Shown: positions 9,901 to 16,816, counted from the first letter of the stretch. The stretch: DNA of 44,642 nt from Thermoplasmatota archaeon (GCA_016928095.1 JAFGLL010000014.1:1-44642), one strand, 5' to 3'. Translations and numbers: made by a program. The notes: generated from the letters alone by a model not told the origin.

Positions 9901-10517
9901 AAGCACTGCAGGGCAAGGGTGTCGGTCCTGGAGAGAGGCGTTCTGGTGCCGTCGGAGAACCTGATCGCCAGAGCTTCCAATCTTACCAGGAAGGTGTCCC
10001 CCTGGGAGATCGTGTCCGAGGTCCTGACCACGATGAACCAGTGGAGGGAACCCGAAGTGGTCATCGGCACGGTCTCGGAGGAAATGTTCAATGTCACGGT
10101 GGTGCCGGATATGCTGAAGGAGCTTACGGTTAGGGGAGTATCCGAGCGATCAAGGACATCGTTGCTCGTCCCGTCGTCGCGGTAGAGGGCGATCCCCGAG
10201 GAGGTCATGTTCGTGGAGATCGAGCGGAGGTCGGAAAGAGCGAAGGACCCCTGGTTCACGAGTGTAACGTTCACCTGGACGAGTCTGTCCGATCCGCCGT
10301 CCGATGTGGCACGGAATCCGAACACTGGAACTGCGGTGGAGTTCTCGTGGATCCTCTGTCCGGATGCCACAAGAGAAGTGGGGGTGGCAGGGGTAACCGT
10401 TCCTTCCGATCCGGGGCTGATCATTATCAGGCCCGTGAATGCCATAAGCATCACGAGGATGATGGTCAAGCTCCGACGGGACCTCGAGGAGGAGGTCCAT
10501 CTGTTGTGCAGGTCCAT
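3906..10517 (-). CDS. giant VWA / Ig-like / thrombospondin-type-3 surface protein (2203 aa)
   Basis: An N-terminal signal region (hydrophobic core about 16-34) is followed by two ~165-residue related units, each with an LYxDDG motif (near 109 and 277), then several Ig-like beta domains. Around 825-960 and on are two copies of a unit starting YPGDQQAAK; a VWA domain (about 966-1245, MIDAS DNSGSMG at 973-979) is inserted in the second copy. Five or more Ig-like units of about 95 residues (D..PPxIxLLSP pattern) follow, then calcium-binding DxDGDG thrombospondin-type-3 repeats at 1923-2097. One membrane helix starts at W2101, and a charged ~80-residue cytoplasmic tail ends the protein. VWA MIDAS sites bind Mg2+ and protein or matrix ligands, so adhesion is likely. 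The exact partner is unknown. The stop overlaps serS convergently. Confidence 0.9.
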   Translation of the reverse strand: MDLHNRWTSSSRSRRSLTIILVMLMAFTGLIMISPGSEGTVTPATPTSLVASGQRIHENSTAVPVFGFRATSDGGSDRLVQVNVTLVNQGSFALSDLRSISTNMTSSGIALYRDDGTSNDVLDRSDTPLTVSSFSISGTTVTLNISSETVPMTTSGSLHWFIVVRTSDTISQGDTFLVRLEALAIRFSDGTRTPLSRTDTLALQCFYISGKYVGGTATVPVGEQGVAGDTIAVQGLSLFSGRANLETVSSITIRLMPGSGFDPSVDLASMTTNISSGFKLYKDDGVSSADLFDPADDTRVIPSTVSLSPAGAYWEARMELFTTGGNSVPVPATSGGSYDLFVVISSSSQISHGDRFHTVVPSLGINLSGVDGNTVSVMHVSNRSRDIQADTMAPDLKSATLTIFSDSGHFYAPDTDLNGNDTVFYNSISGEGLGQRISTIFSGYTEDFPDRLMGEPAFSNRPIGPVDDTDSTSQSVTYRIDANGYVDNPLTYTLQDKVGHQTTWSVDYIKDNTPPVVTNVTIRDSSRYIYADQSTRNIYFRPIMVSTENFHVTGSALEPTDQSGLNKVTFSQEGSLASSPQDDLTPSEWNGSYGVSSLSQDWNSPIYVTVYDRVLNDQMITFSYHRVSTLPVVQIVQPTGNGANVSGICRVTAWVDSDSPINKMEFSWGSSNYESMTYTGSSGGWDIFVYDWDTYVAGEGATTIKVKVTDVISGVNYNTTWVNVNNYPLWGHFTKPSWNQALSGQVQLRARVSTYCSNAIFYVGPQLIGSWTGPSSGGYVWADLNTALFQDGNYILKAYLQGFGGRSTDISIPITIDNTVPYISGIRVVYPGDQQAAKVGDKVRLTATILDNTSGLLQTSAAANSIGGLINQTLFDDGAHSDGSRGDTFFSTEQIDVDAIWGFHVVRFVAMDRAGNSVERRIEVPVDTKPPLVEEAWVEYPGDQQAAKTGDDIRVMARISDNTASIYVTLILDNSGSMGDVVNGVPKIDQLKKAAKTFINSTRSIDYVSLWRFFEDGEPPHPGGRPGWPMNMLNFTQMNSTGKVKACTIIDSIQPFSGTPIWDTIGNATRYTIQEAASKPVVVAFTDGADDYFNEQPAKYEEGSAHFAPWHDWGSMRYVASHTGKYEDSGWHLENGSRVYNQTGRYWWVTSPINEWREGLLNIPIPVYTIGLGLEHHDPPNQPRRTTVPSNYVYDNLNATWSGESGTPEYNLWRVATTSAGGSYYYAPSATQLETIFRNIARSIYSTDNPAMINKARAYLPLDVTRQVLLFDDGLHKDGLAGDDLFGSDPVTVPTLPTDARIILIEVHDWADNIGLGETDLIIDNMLPLVQTPVRIHYPKNRSSVADDESFYMEIKAWDQGSRIFSVKADGTELGFFPPITFNNTGEGNDLDDGDMNYTSIDVIPNTGGAPSKYYFVELVIKDMAGNSIKALAQVLVVNDRYSPVVEMIDPVNGGALSRKDKVYAVVTDDGVIRTVRYSITTGVGDPPIELRAGLLEDQGADIYEAAVDVSELPDGQYILEVYAEDTADRRGSSGLLDIKIDNNAPTLTVLTPKNNSAIKGLVAFYAEVKDAFATSFDTTISVDGGAKMPLSDGLETADFTGGRHQVEVSVRDPAGLTDTVVLTLYFDNALPDVRQISPGYGIMQDGTITVIASVSDGAGLEVVEAMLYDWGERTGPYPPDGNETPFASFALKGPSQQIVVDGQFTGVIDTQGILDGRYLLAIVARDRSGEVGASYSYLPIDNNAPDLTVVSPIKGAAITGMFTPEVEVRDPFLTRAYFTFNGEDRPIGATLDLNSVPDGRYIMRFVAIDTSLRSTIVDVEVFVDRTPPQIQLLSPADNSSHKGVLRVLASIRETSGLRYAFLEMDGYSVAFGEPIGDGGLYSFMLNLTSFNRSVHNIKVRVENMAGLVGYSVSRRVYNEYLDTDGDGVHDQYDDDPLDPRVHGDIDGDGFGSFYDDDDDGDGILDIYEPQGESFDPSGVSKGVTFAKDPTEWLDTDGDLIGDNSDPDIDGDGIANHLDAFPLDRLEWWDNDLDGIGDNTDPDIDGDGVPNEKDDLKFDPSEWKDTDGDGVGNNKDTDDDGDGVPDSKDDYPLDRNRQYNWWPLLFIALVALVCVAVMFTGMVFRDTIEGSVLSFIDKQKKMWNERQTGKAPAGPKPPRNEEPQAKKEEARAKAPEIDLKKNRHFKDSEVYEEQKGGYKVKWG
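4255..4751 (-). repeat. thrombospondin-type-3 calcium repeats in the VWA protein
   Basis: This stretch encodes about eight short acidic units of the DTDGDGVxDxxD kind next to the membrane anchor (residues 1923-2097). Such units coordinate Ca2+ and stiffen a stalk. In DNA they appear as recurring ccgtccccgtc blocks on the plus strand. Confidence 0.75.
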
Positions 10518-10570
10518 ACTATCACCGCTGGTGGGAGGGATACCATGGCCGAGGTCCCCTCTGATCCCGG

Positions 10571-10598
10571 AATAAATCGGGTGATTAGTACTTTAACG
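10571..10598 (-). promoter_or_regulatory. probable promoter region of the giant VWA gene
   Basis: On the minus strand two AT-rich motifs, gttaaagtactaat and gatttattcc, lie 55-80 bases before the ATG at 10517. The second sits in a CCCG...CGGG inverted repeat at 10565-10580. This predicts a leader of some 30-50 bases with a GGTGAT ribosome-binding site just before the ATG. The 189-base spacer (10518-10706) holds nothing else I recognise. Confidence 0.35.
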
Positions 10599-10706
10599 TT
10601 GTTGATGATTTCTGCCAGATGTGTCAGATACATTTAACTTCCAGAATGTTCCAGGAATTAAAGAGGATAGGCGGAATAGAGAAGGTCGTTCCCTTAAATA
10701 TACTGT

Positions 10707-11528
10707 TCAATCCTTCTCTTTGGCAACTTCGGTTGGAGTCGCGTGCTTGCACTCGGGGTCGTCGCACTCGTGATCATGCTCGTGCTGGTGATCGTTTCCA
10801 ACCGACACTTTCTGCTCCTCCTCCGCCTTCTCCTCCTCCTTCTTCACGTACTCCTCTATGAGCCTCACGGTCTTCATGTTCAGATGGGCCCTTATATCGG
10901 AGACGAGCTTGAACTTGGCCATGGTCCAACCCTGGTCAAGCTTCACGATGTCGGGGAGGACAATGTCGATCCCGTCCTTTCCCTTCCACTCGAACCTGAA
11001 CTCATCAGGGGCGGTATACGATGATTCAATGATGGCCCTGAGCTTCTCATCCTTTTTCGTGATGATGTTGGTGACCTTGTACTTGTAAATGATGGTCTTC
11101 CCCGCCCATCTGTGGTTGAAGTCGATGCGATATCTGCCGGCGAACCTGCCGGCTATGATCCCGGTCCGGTTGTTCATCCTGATCTCCATGCCGTCGACCG
11201 GGTACTTATCCCCCTTCCTGAACTCGGGGAGAGAGAGTATCTTCCTCTCGGGAAAGATCTCGACCAGCTTCGGGTCCTTGTCGCCGAAAGCTTCGGAGGG
11301 CGGTATCTCCACCTCCCTCTCCTTCCCCTTCTCTGCCTCCAGGAGGTCCCTGTCAAGGCCCTTGACGATCTGGCCGGAGCCCACTATCAGCGGGATCGGG
11401 GCGTAACTGACCCTCTCGTTGTAGAGATCGTGCTCCTTTGCGACCTCCTCGTGGGTCGTATCCACAAGCTGTTCTGTCTCCTTGACGAAGGCATCGAAAT
11501 CGAGCCTTATGAAATCGCCATCCTTCAT
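10707..11528 (-). CDS. FKBP/SlyD-type peptidyl-prolyl cis-trans isomerase, long archaeal form
   Basis: This is a predicted cytoplasmic proline isomerase and chaperone. The 273-residue product starts with the split FKBP fold (KDGDFIRLDF; IPLIVGSGQIVKGLD around 45-59; a second part around 133-158 with KTIIYKYKV). An insert-in-flap chaperone domain occupies about 86-132 (PEFRKGDKYPVDGMEIRMN). An extra alpha/beta domain of the long archaeal type spans about 160-225. The end is a Lys/Glu coiled stretch and a His/Cys-rich tail (H247, H249, H251, H253, C255, C260, H262), reminiscent of the nickel-binding tail of bacterial SlyD. The ATG at 11528 has GGTGGTG four bases upstream. A GTG-initiated extension of ten residues is rejected. 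Confidence 0.93.
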   Translation of the reverse strand: MKDGDFIRLDFDAFVKETEQLVDTTHEEVAKEHDLYNERVSYAPIPLIVGSGQIVKGLDRDLLEAEKGKEREVEIPPSEAFGDKDPKLVEIFPERKILSLPEFRKGDKYPVDGMEIRMNNRTGIIAGRFAGRYRIDFNHRWAGKTIIYKYKVTNIITKKDEKLRAIIESSYTAPDEFRFEWKGKDGIDIVLPDIVKLDQGWTMAKFKLVSDIRAHLNMKTVRLIEEYVKKEEEKAEEEQKVSVGNDHQHEHDHECDDPECKHATPTEVAKEKD

Positions 11529-11550
11529 TGGGCACCACCATCCGAATGGT

Positions 11551-11567
11551 TTCCACACAAGGTGGAA
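11551..11567. promoter_or_regulatory. perfect inverted repeat in the FKBP leader
   Basis: TTCCAC-5-GTGGAA, 23 bases before the FKBP start codon, between the probable TATA box (gtttaaatgta on the minus strand near 11592-11602) and the ATG. It could form a leader hairpin or be a protein-binding site. No function can be assigned. Confidence 0.4.
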
Positions 11568-11629
11568 CGGGGCGCAAGATAATGGAAGTTACATTTAAAC
11601 CTTTGCGGGAAATCAACCCGGGGACCCGT

Positions 11630-13657
11630 TCATCGGACCACGATCGACCTGCTCCCGCTCAGGTTACCCGACCCATGGAAATCGATCCGTACCTCATCAC
11701 CCTCCCAGACCCCCGTGTTCTTGTCGAGCTCGAGGGTGAACCTGGCGGAAGCCACCTCGGTTCCGTCAGGAGACCACTCAAGGGATAGAAGGTCCTTCTC
11801 CTCTCCGGGCCCCACAACGATCTGGAAAGGTTCGCTCCTGCTCCACATCACGTTATCTGCGGCCACGGAATGGAATATGAACGTCGCTGTACCGGACCCA
11901 TTCCCCCTGGAGATCGAGAGGTTGGCGCTGCCATCGAGCTCCTCGAGCCTCCAGAGGGTTCCGTTCAAGACCCTGGACCCGTGGTAATCTCCCTGGACCA
12001 GTTCCAGGAACATCGATGCCCTGACCGCTCTGAAGGAGGTCCCGACACCTTCACCGTCCTCTGTCCCGAACTGGACATCGACATCCGTAAAGTTACCCGG
12101 TTCGGTGTCAAGGGAGCACCCCAGCGCAAGGCTCACCTCATAAGTGCCTCTTTTCTCGATGGTGAAATGTTTTGGACCCATTAGAAGGATGAACCATCCG
12201 TCATGCCGGTAAACGAAGAAGCTTCTCTCGCTGATGTTGTTCCAGGCCTCTCCAGCATCCAGGGTCTTGTTGGTGATGCTTGGGATCACCATCTCTCCTC
12301 CCATGGTGATCCGGATATCGATGTCGAGATCACCGGCTTTGTTCTCCAGAGTGAAGTTCTCGAAGTTGGGGGCGTAGGGGGAGGCGAAATGCTCGCTCCA
12401 CTCGTAACCGAGTTCCAATCCGCCCCCCTTGACCTTCATCTGCTCAAGAGGTACCGGGTGGAAGGTTAGCGCCATTATGAGAAGGGCGCTTCCGGCGACC
12501 ACCCACTGCCTCCTGGAAAGTGGGGATATGTCATCGAGAGGGGGGGGATGCCGGGCACCGAGTATCAGTATGAGTATTGCGAAGAAGATGTAGGTGGTGA
12601 AGCCGGTAACGACCCCGAGCATGACCATCAGGACCATCGCACCCGTCGATACATACCTGGACCTCTCCCCGAGAGCACCCCTTATGATATGACCCCCGTC
12701 GAGCTGTCCCACGGGAAGAAGGTTCAATGCGGTGACGAAAAGACCCAGCCAGCCAGCGAAGGCCGTGGGAAAGAGGACCCCCTCATCGGAGACCCCCAGG
12801 ACCGCCATGAGGCCGTGAAAGAGCAGAGGCGGATTTATTATCATCACGGTGTCCCCGGTCGCGAGGCTCAACGATACCGGGTAGGCCTTCGTGAGGAGGA
12901 GGCCGATGATCGTGACGGGTATCGCCACGATGAAACCCGCGATGGGTCCTGCAGCCCCGATGTCTATGAGTGCCTTCTTATTGGAGATGGGTTCCTTCAT
13001 CGAGATGAGGGCGCCGAAAGTGCCTATAGGTGATATGAACGGTGGTATGGGAATGAAATAGGGCAGCGTTGCATCGATGCCATATCTCCTTGAGGCGAAG
13101 TAATGCCCCAGCTCATGCGTCCCCAGGATGAGCAGCAGGGGAAGGGCGAACGTCAAGCCCCCCATCAACAGGTCCATTGGGTCAAGGAGCACCCCGAAGA
13201 GGTCCCCCACCGAAGTGACCTCCCGTGTCCTGGAAAGCCAGAGTATCGCACCTGCCCAGACGGTCGTGATGATGGTGGCTATCAGCAGGACGAGGTTCAC
13301 CGTGCTCCTCCCCTTCTTCCTTGCGGGGAGGGGGTAAACGATGATGAACCTTTTTTTCCCCTCCGTAACGAGACGCGGGTACAGACCGTACCTCTTCAAC
13401 TTGCGCCTGACATCGTCGAACATTTCCTCACTGATCAGCGGGTCCAGCTTGACCCTGAGGAAGATGCCCGTCTCGTCGAACCTCCTATCTTCTATGATGA
13501 AGCGCCCGGATACGATCTGCTCCACCAACCGGGCCGCTCTCTCTCTCTTCTCATGATCGGAAGTCGAGCCCCTTCCCGGGGGGGAGACCACCCTTCCGAA
13601 CAAGGTCCTGAGGGGGGGGCCGGTGAAGAGTTTGGGGATCTCTTCGTCCTGGTTCAT
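11630..13657 (-). CDS. site-2-protease-like membrane metalloprotease (peptidase M50) with large C-terminal ectodomain
   Basis: A predicted intramembrane zinc protease of about 675 residues. A small N-terminal alpha/beta domain (about 45-110) precedes the first membrane helix. The zinc motif HELGH (H181, E182, H185 counting from the ATG) lies in a helix, and the third-ligand motif LLPVGQLDGGH (D320) follows about 135 residues later, with the M50 sequence GTFGALISMKEP between. Six or more helices are visible. After the last one (about 385-400) comes a ~270-residue beta-rich region without a closing membrane helix, probably outside the cell. It resembles EGY1/S2P-type archaeal proteases; the substrate is unknown. 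I use the ATG at 13657; a TTG at 13669, only six bases after the previous stop, is equally possible. It is probably co-transcribed with the DUF5591 gene. Confidence 0.9.
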   Translation of the reverse strand: MNQDEEIPKLFTGPPLRTLFGRVVSPPGRGSTSDHEKRERAARLVEQIVSGRFIIEDRRFDETGIFLRVKLDPLISEEMFDDVRRKLKRYGLYPRLVTEGKKRFIIVYPLPARKKGRSTVNLVLLIATIITTVWAGAILWLSRTREVTSVGDLFGVLLDPMDLLMGGLTFALPLLLILGTHELGHYFASRRYGIDATLPYFIPIPPFISPIGTFGALISMKEPISNKKALIDIGAAGPIAGFIVAIPVTIIGLLLTKAYPVSLSLATGDTVMIINPPLLFHGLMAVLGVSDEGVLFPTAFAGWLGLFVTALNLLPVGQLDGGHIIRGALGERSRYVSTGAMVLMVMLGVVTGFTTYIFFAILILILGARHPPPLDDISPLSRRQWVVAGSALLIMALTFHPVPLEQMKVKGGGLELGYEWSEHFASPYAPNFENFTLENKAGDLDIDIRITMGGEMVIPSITNKTLDAGEAWNNISERSFFVYRHDGWFILLMGPKHFTIEKRGTYEVSLALGCSLDTEPGNFTDVDVQFGTEDGEGVGTSFRAVRASMFLELVQGDYHGSRVLNGTLWRLEELDGSANLSISRGNGSGTATFIFHSVAADNVMWSRSEPFQIVVGPGEEKDLLSLEWSPDGTEVASARFTLELDKNTGVWEGDEVRIDFHGSGNLSGSRSIVVR

Positions 13658-13675
13658 ATCTTCTTTCAAGTCCCA

Positions 13676-14377
13676 TCAACCTTCGGATATCTCTTTGATA
13701 ATGGATCTGATGGTGAGGTAGGAATCGGCAAGCGACCTCTTCGAGGTGTGAGGCCAGATGGAGAAGGGCTGTTTGTCCATGACGCTCTCCAGGATCCTCT
13801 GGTGGACCGAAGGGTCCCTGTAGATGATGTGCCACCTGGAATATCTTGAATGGTTCCTTCGAAGGAAATCGACCATCAGATCGGCGGACATGGACACCAC
13901 CCTCCTGAAATCATCCGCATTCCAGGTGAGCCCTCTTCTCTTCACCATGAAAGATTGGACCCCCGAACAATCGTACATGGGCATGGTGCCATACCATTCT
14001 GATGGCACGATACCAAGCATGGGTGAGATGGTGAACAGGTGTATCCTCTCCTCCAGGTTCAGGTTCTTGAGGGAGGTGTGGAGGTTCCTGTAGCTCAGAG
14101 CGTCGGTCCCCCCTTTTGTCCATGGTTTGTGATCGGTGTCAGGGAAGAGGAGGGCCAGATCTCCGCCGGGAGCTTCATATCCCTTGAGCCTGTCATGATA
14201 GGCAACGATGGTCTCGTTCGAGACCATGGCATCTGCGACCTCGGTAGGGGTCAGGAACGCCAGGGAAGGGTCGATGGCAGGGATCTTTTCCCTGATGGAG
14301 TCTATGAACATCTTCCTTCTGGTGTCCTCTGTCCTCTTCTGCGCTGCGTCGAACGTGTCCTCCCAAACTGGGGTCAT
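13676..14377 (-). CDS. stand-alone DUF5591 protein, archaeosine-synthase-like with altered motif
   Basis: The 233-residue product resembles the DUF5591 domain found in archaeosine synthase ArcS, the enzyme that attaches lysine to preQ0 in archaeal tRNA. The strongest match is TISPMLGIVPSEW (116-128), then a Tyr-Asp-x-x-Gly, corresponding to the family's SPLGVVPREL...HYDxxxxG. The ArcS signature PC-x3-KPY-x2-S-x2-H aligns without gaps at 79-91, but reads PD-TDH-KPW-TK-G-GT-D. The cysteine, tyrosine, serine and histidine are therefore replaced, while Pro and Lys-Pro are kept. It lacks the transglycosylase-like and PUA parts of full ArcS. It may be a paralogue with another substrate. A TATA-like aaaagttattgta (minus strand, about 14400-14412) precedes the ATG. 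The stop is six bases before a possible start of the protease gene. Confidence 0.65.
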   Translation of the reverse strand: MTPVWEDTFDAAQKRTEDTRRKMFIDSIREKIPAIDPSLAFLTPTEVADAMVSNETIVAYHDRLKGYEAPGGDLALLFPDTDHKPWTKGGTDALSYRNLHTSLKNLNLEERIHLFTISPMLGIVPSEWYGTMPMYDCSGVQSFMVKRRGLTWNADDFRRVVSMSADLMVDFLRRNHSRYSRWHIIYRDPSVHQRILESVMDKQPFSIWPHTSKRSLADSYLTIRSIIKEISEG

Positions 14378-14478
14378 ACCGACCCAATCAGGTCTCGATA
14401 CAATAACTTTTAGGTTGAATGATACGGTCTCGGTCCCGTAAGGCCCCCAGGTCGTCCTCCTGAGATCCTCGGGATCGT

Positions 14479-15078
14479 TCAGATGATGCGTTCCAGGCAG
14501 GAGGCCAGTATGAGCTCCTTCTGCGGGTCCTCGCCGTGGTCGATCTCCGTGAGCAGGTCAAAAAGGACCCTGTTGTGCTCCCCTATGAGTATCATCTCGT
14601 CAAGCTTGTTGGACATCCTCAGACCGCCGTCGATGACAACCCTCCTCATTATGGATAGGTCGATCACCTGGCCGAGCACAAGGAAAAGGGAAAGCAGTCC
14701 AGGATCAACAGCTTCCTCCCCCTCCCCTGATCGGACCACGGTCAGTCCGCATAGGATGGTGGAGTTCTCGACCATCGACCTTGTCCGCTCATCCTTGATA
14801 TCGTCGGATATCCTTCCAACGATCGCCAGGATATTCCATCCATATTCCCGGGGGACCGTCCTTGCCAGGGCAAGGAACTCTCCCAGAACGGCTTGCCCCT
14901 GGGTTTCCATAATATCATGGAGCCTCTCATCGGACCTTGTGGTGTCCATCTCCTCTAGGTTCAATCTCGCTTTACAGGAGTTGCATACCGGGGCACCGCC
15001 GAACCCGTGGTCATCCGGGCCATTCAGCTGTTCCCTGCAGACGGTGCAGAGCTCGGGTCCTTCCATGTTTCCTTCCAA
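14479..15078 (-). CDS. small zinc-ribbon protein of unknown function, TTG start
   Basis: The 199-residue product begins with a treble-clef or ribbon-like site: C11-x2-C14 (LCTVC) and C32-x2-C35 (VCNSC). About 160 residues of predicted helices follow, with no motif I recognise and no membrane segment. The start is chosen as TTG at 15078 because a strong GGAGGGGG lies five bases before it. The in-frame ATG four codons later (15066) has only GGAAGG close by. It lies 58 bases after the alcohol dehydrogenase and 101 bases before the DUF5591 gene, all on one strand, so co-transcription is possible. It may be a nucleic-acid or protein-binding adaptor, but that is a guess. Confidence 0.75.
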   Translation of the reverse strand: MEGNMEGPELCTVCREQLNGPDDHGFGGAPVCNSCKARLNLEEMDTTRSDERLHDIMETQGQAVLGEFLALARTVPREYGWNILAIVGRISDDIKDERTRSMVENSTILCGLTVVRSGEGEEAVDPGLLSLFLVLGQVIDLSIMRRVVIDGGLRMSNKLDEMILIGEHNRVLFDLLTEIDHGEDPQKELILASCLERII

Positions 15079-15136
15079 GTTCTCCCCCTCCAGGGGATGG
15101 GGCGAATCGATAATTAACTTTCGTTCCCGGGGCCGG

Positions 15137-16243
15137 TCACCTGTCGATATCTCGAACGATCCTCATGACATCGTTCTCGGAAACCTCCACTGTGAAGTTC
15201 CTGATGAAATTGCCCATGCCTGCTGCCATTATCCTCTGTTCTCCTCCGGTGAATCCTATCCCGGACAGGGTCGTGGGAACGTTCAGGCCTTTCATGAAGG
15301 AAACAAGGTCCTCCCTGAACGTGCTGATCGTCGATCCGAAACCCTCCGCAAGCTCTTCCATGTCCTGGACCTCCTTTTCGACGAGAAGCTCGAACATCGG
15401 CCCCAGAGTGAGGGCGCATGCCATCCCGTGAGGGAGCCCGGTGTCAAAGGTTATCGGGTAAGAAATGGCGTGGCAGATGGTGGTGCCGGTATTGGAGAAT
15501 GCCAATCCCGCGAATATGCTTGCAAGGGAAACACCTTCCCTTGCTTCGCGGTCACCCCCCTCGCCGTAAGCCTTCTCGAGGTGTCTTTTCAGGAGCCTTA
15601 CCGAGTTCAGGGAGAACTGCCGGGTAAGTGGAGTTGAGTTCTTCGACCAGTAGCTCTCCACCGCGTGCGATAGTATGTCCAACCCCGTGGCAGCGGTCTG
15701 CACCTTCGGCAGACCAACTGTCAAGGCCGGGTCAATGATGGCCTTCTTCGGGTAGATCGCGGGGTGCCTGAGCCCCAACTTGTTGTTCCTTTCCGGAACG
15801 GTCACCACCGAGAACGGGGTTATCTCCGAGGATGTTCCGGGGGTGGTCGGTACGGCATAGACGGGGTATCCGCTGTCCGGCGGGACCATTGTGCCCTCGA
15901 TATAATCAAGGACCGCACCGCCATGCCGCGCCATCACGGCCATGAACTTGGCGGCATCCATCACCGAACCGCCTCCGGCGGCGATGATGATATCCGGTCT
16001 CCTGTCCTTGATGAAGCGTGATCCTTCCTCGACCGTGCTGGATCGGGGATTTGGTTCGACCCCGGCGAAAACATCCACATTCCCGGTGATCCGCTCTCTG
16101 ATCCTCTCCTCGAGGCGCAGAGCCCTTGCAGATCCCCGCCCGAGCACAAGAACGGTATCACCTTCCGGGACCATTCGTTCAAGCTGTTCGAAGATCCCCC
16201 AGCCGTATGAGATGTTGGTACCGAAGTTCAGGTCACCTGTCAT
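15137..16243 (-). CDS. iron-containing alcohol dehydrogenase
   Basis: A cytoplasmic NAD(P)-dependent group III alcohol dehydrogenase of 368 residues, normal for the family. The dinucleotide-binding AAGGGSVMDAAK lies at 88-99. The metal ligands are D189 and H193 in GLDILSHAVE, H258 in TTICHAISYP, and H272 in LPHGMACAL. VPTTPGTSSE (131-140) is the family's substrate-side loop. The substrate cannot be told from sequence; family members act on small alcohols, aldehydes, propanediol or butanol. The ATG at 16243 has GGTGGTGG upstream and gives the typical N terminus. The open frame continues to 16876, but this extension covers a real gene on the other strand and is dropped. A TATA-like tatatcctataac (minus strand, about 16273-16285) lies 30-42 bases upstream. 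Confidence 0.93.
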   Translation of the reverse strand: MTGDLNFGTNISYGWGIFEQLERMVPEGDTVLVLGRGSARALRLEERIRERITGNVDVFAGVEPNPRSSTVEEGSRFIKDRRPDIIIAAGGGSVMDAAKFMAVMARHGGAVLDYIEGTMVPPDSGYPVYAVPTTPGTSSEITPFSVVTVPERNNKLGLRHPAIYPKKAIIDPALTVGLPKVQTAATGLDILSHAVESYWSKNSTPLTRQFSLNSVRLLKRHLEKAYGEGGDREAREGVSLASIFAGLAFSNTGTTICHAISYPITFDTGLPHGMACALTLGPMFELLVEKEVQDMEELAEGFGSTISTFREDLVSFMKGLNVPTTLSGIGFTGGEQRIMAAGMGNFIRNFTVEVSENDVMRIVRDIDR

Positions 16244-16324
16244 TAAACCACCACCGGCAATGTGGAACATCGTTATAGGATATAGCCACTTTCCCGGAAT
16301 TTTCTTGTAGACTTGTTTCGACAG

Positions 16325-16335
16325 TGTTAAATAAT
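16325..16335 (+). promoter_or_regulatory. TATA-like box of the small membrane-protein gene
   Basis: gttaaataatc lies 29-39 bases before the ATG at 16364, in the 120-base divergent spacer shared with the alcohol dehydrogenase. An AAGGGG ribosome-binding site lies five bases before the ATG. Confidence 0.5.
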
Positions 16336-16363
16336 CCGGGGTTTTAGTACAGAAGGGGTCAAG

Positions 16364-16816
16364 ATGAAGCCGAAATGGGTCCTCGCGATAATCGGGACCG
16401 CACTGATCATCGGAGGGATAGCGGGAGCCGTCACCAGGGATTTCGCAGCGTGGGTCGGTGCCACGGTGTTCTCCTTCGCCTTCATCTTCGCATTGACATT
16501 CTACTTGATCAACCGGAAGAAGAGGTCGCCCAGGGAGGATGGAGTGGCAGAGACGATGGTCCATGAAGAAGAGGCAGTGTTCCAGGGTTCGGTCATCGAT
16601 GAGAGGGACCCCATACAGAGGGACTCGATGATCAAGGCTTACATTGACCGGTTCCACATCAGCAGGGACAAGGCCGAGAACCTCTTCGATGCCGGGTATT
16701 GTGAATGGAGCGATTTCTCGGAAGCTATACCCGAGGACCTTGTGATGATAGAGGGGATAAACCCCACCGTTGCCAGGGGTATAGTATCCTCGCTGAGGTC
16801 CGGTCCTGGTCAATGA
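16364..16816 (+). CDS. two-helix membrane protein with C-terminal helix-hairpin-helix-like domain
   Basis: The 150-residue product has two closely spaced N-terminal membrane helices (about 5-22 and 28-49) with a tight loop, then a basic NRKKRS stop-transfer signal. A charged linker of about 40 residues follows. A helical domain at about 92-146 (KAENLFDAGYCEWSDFSEAI, then LVMIEGINPTVARGI) has the loop IEGINPTVA, which resembles the GIG-type hairpin of helix-hairpin-helix modules. These bind DNA non-specifically or act as protein-interaction domains in helicases and nucleases. A membrane-tethered cytoplasmic helix-hairpin-helix protein could hold DNA or a partner at the membrane. That role is inferred only. 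It is a single gene with its own promoter, 96 bases before the subtilase. Confidence 0.8.
   Translation: MKPKWVLAIIGTALIIGGIAGAVTRDFAAWVGATVFSFAFIFALTFYLINRKKRSPREDGVAETMVHEEEAVFQGSVIDERDPIQRDSMIKAYIDRFHISRDKAENLFDAGYCEWSDFSEAIPEDLVMIEGINPTVARGIVSSLRSGPGQ

Noticed and set aside
13103-13849. 248-codon plus-strand frame over the protease and DUF5591 genes
   Set aside because: The product is low-complexity and Pro/Glu/Gly-rich, and it crosses two well-supported minus-strand genes.
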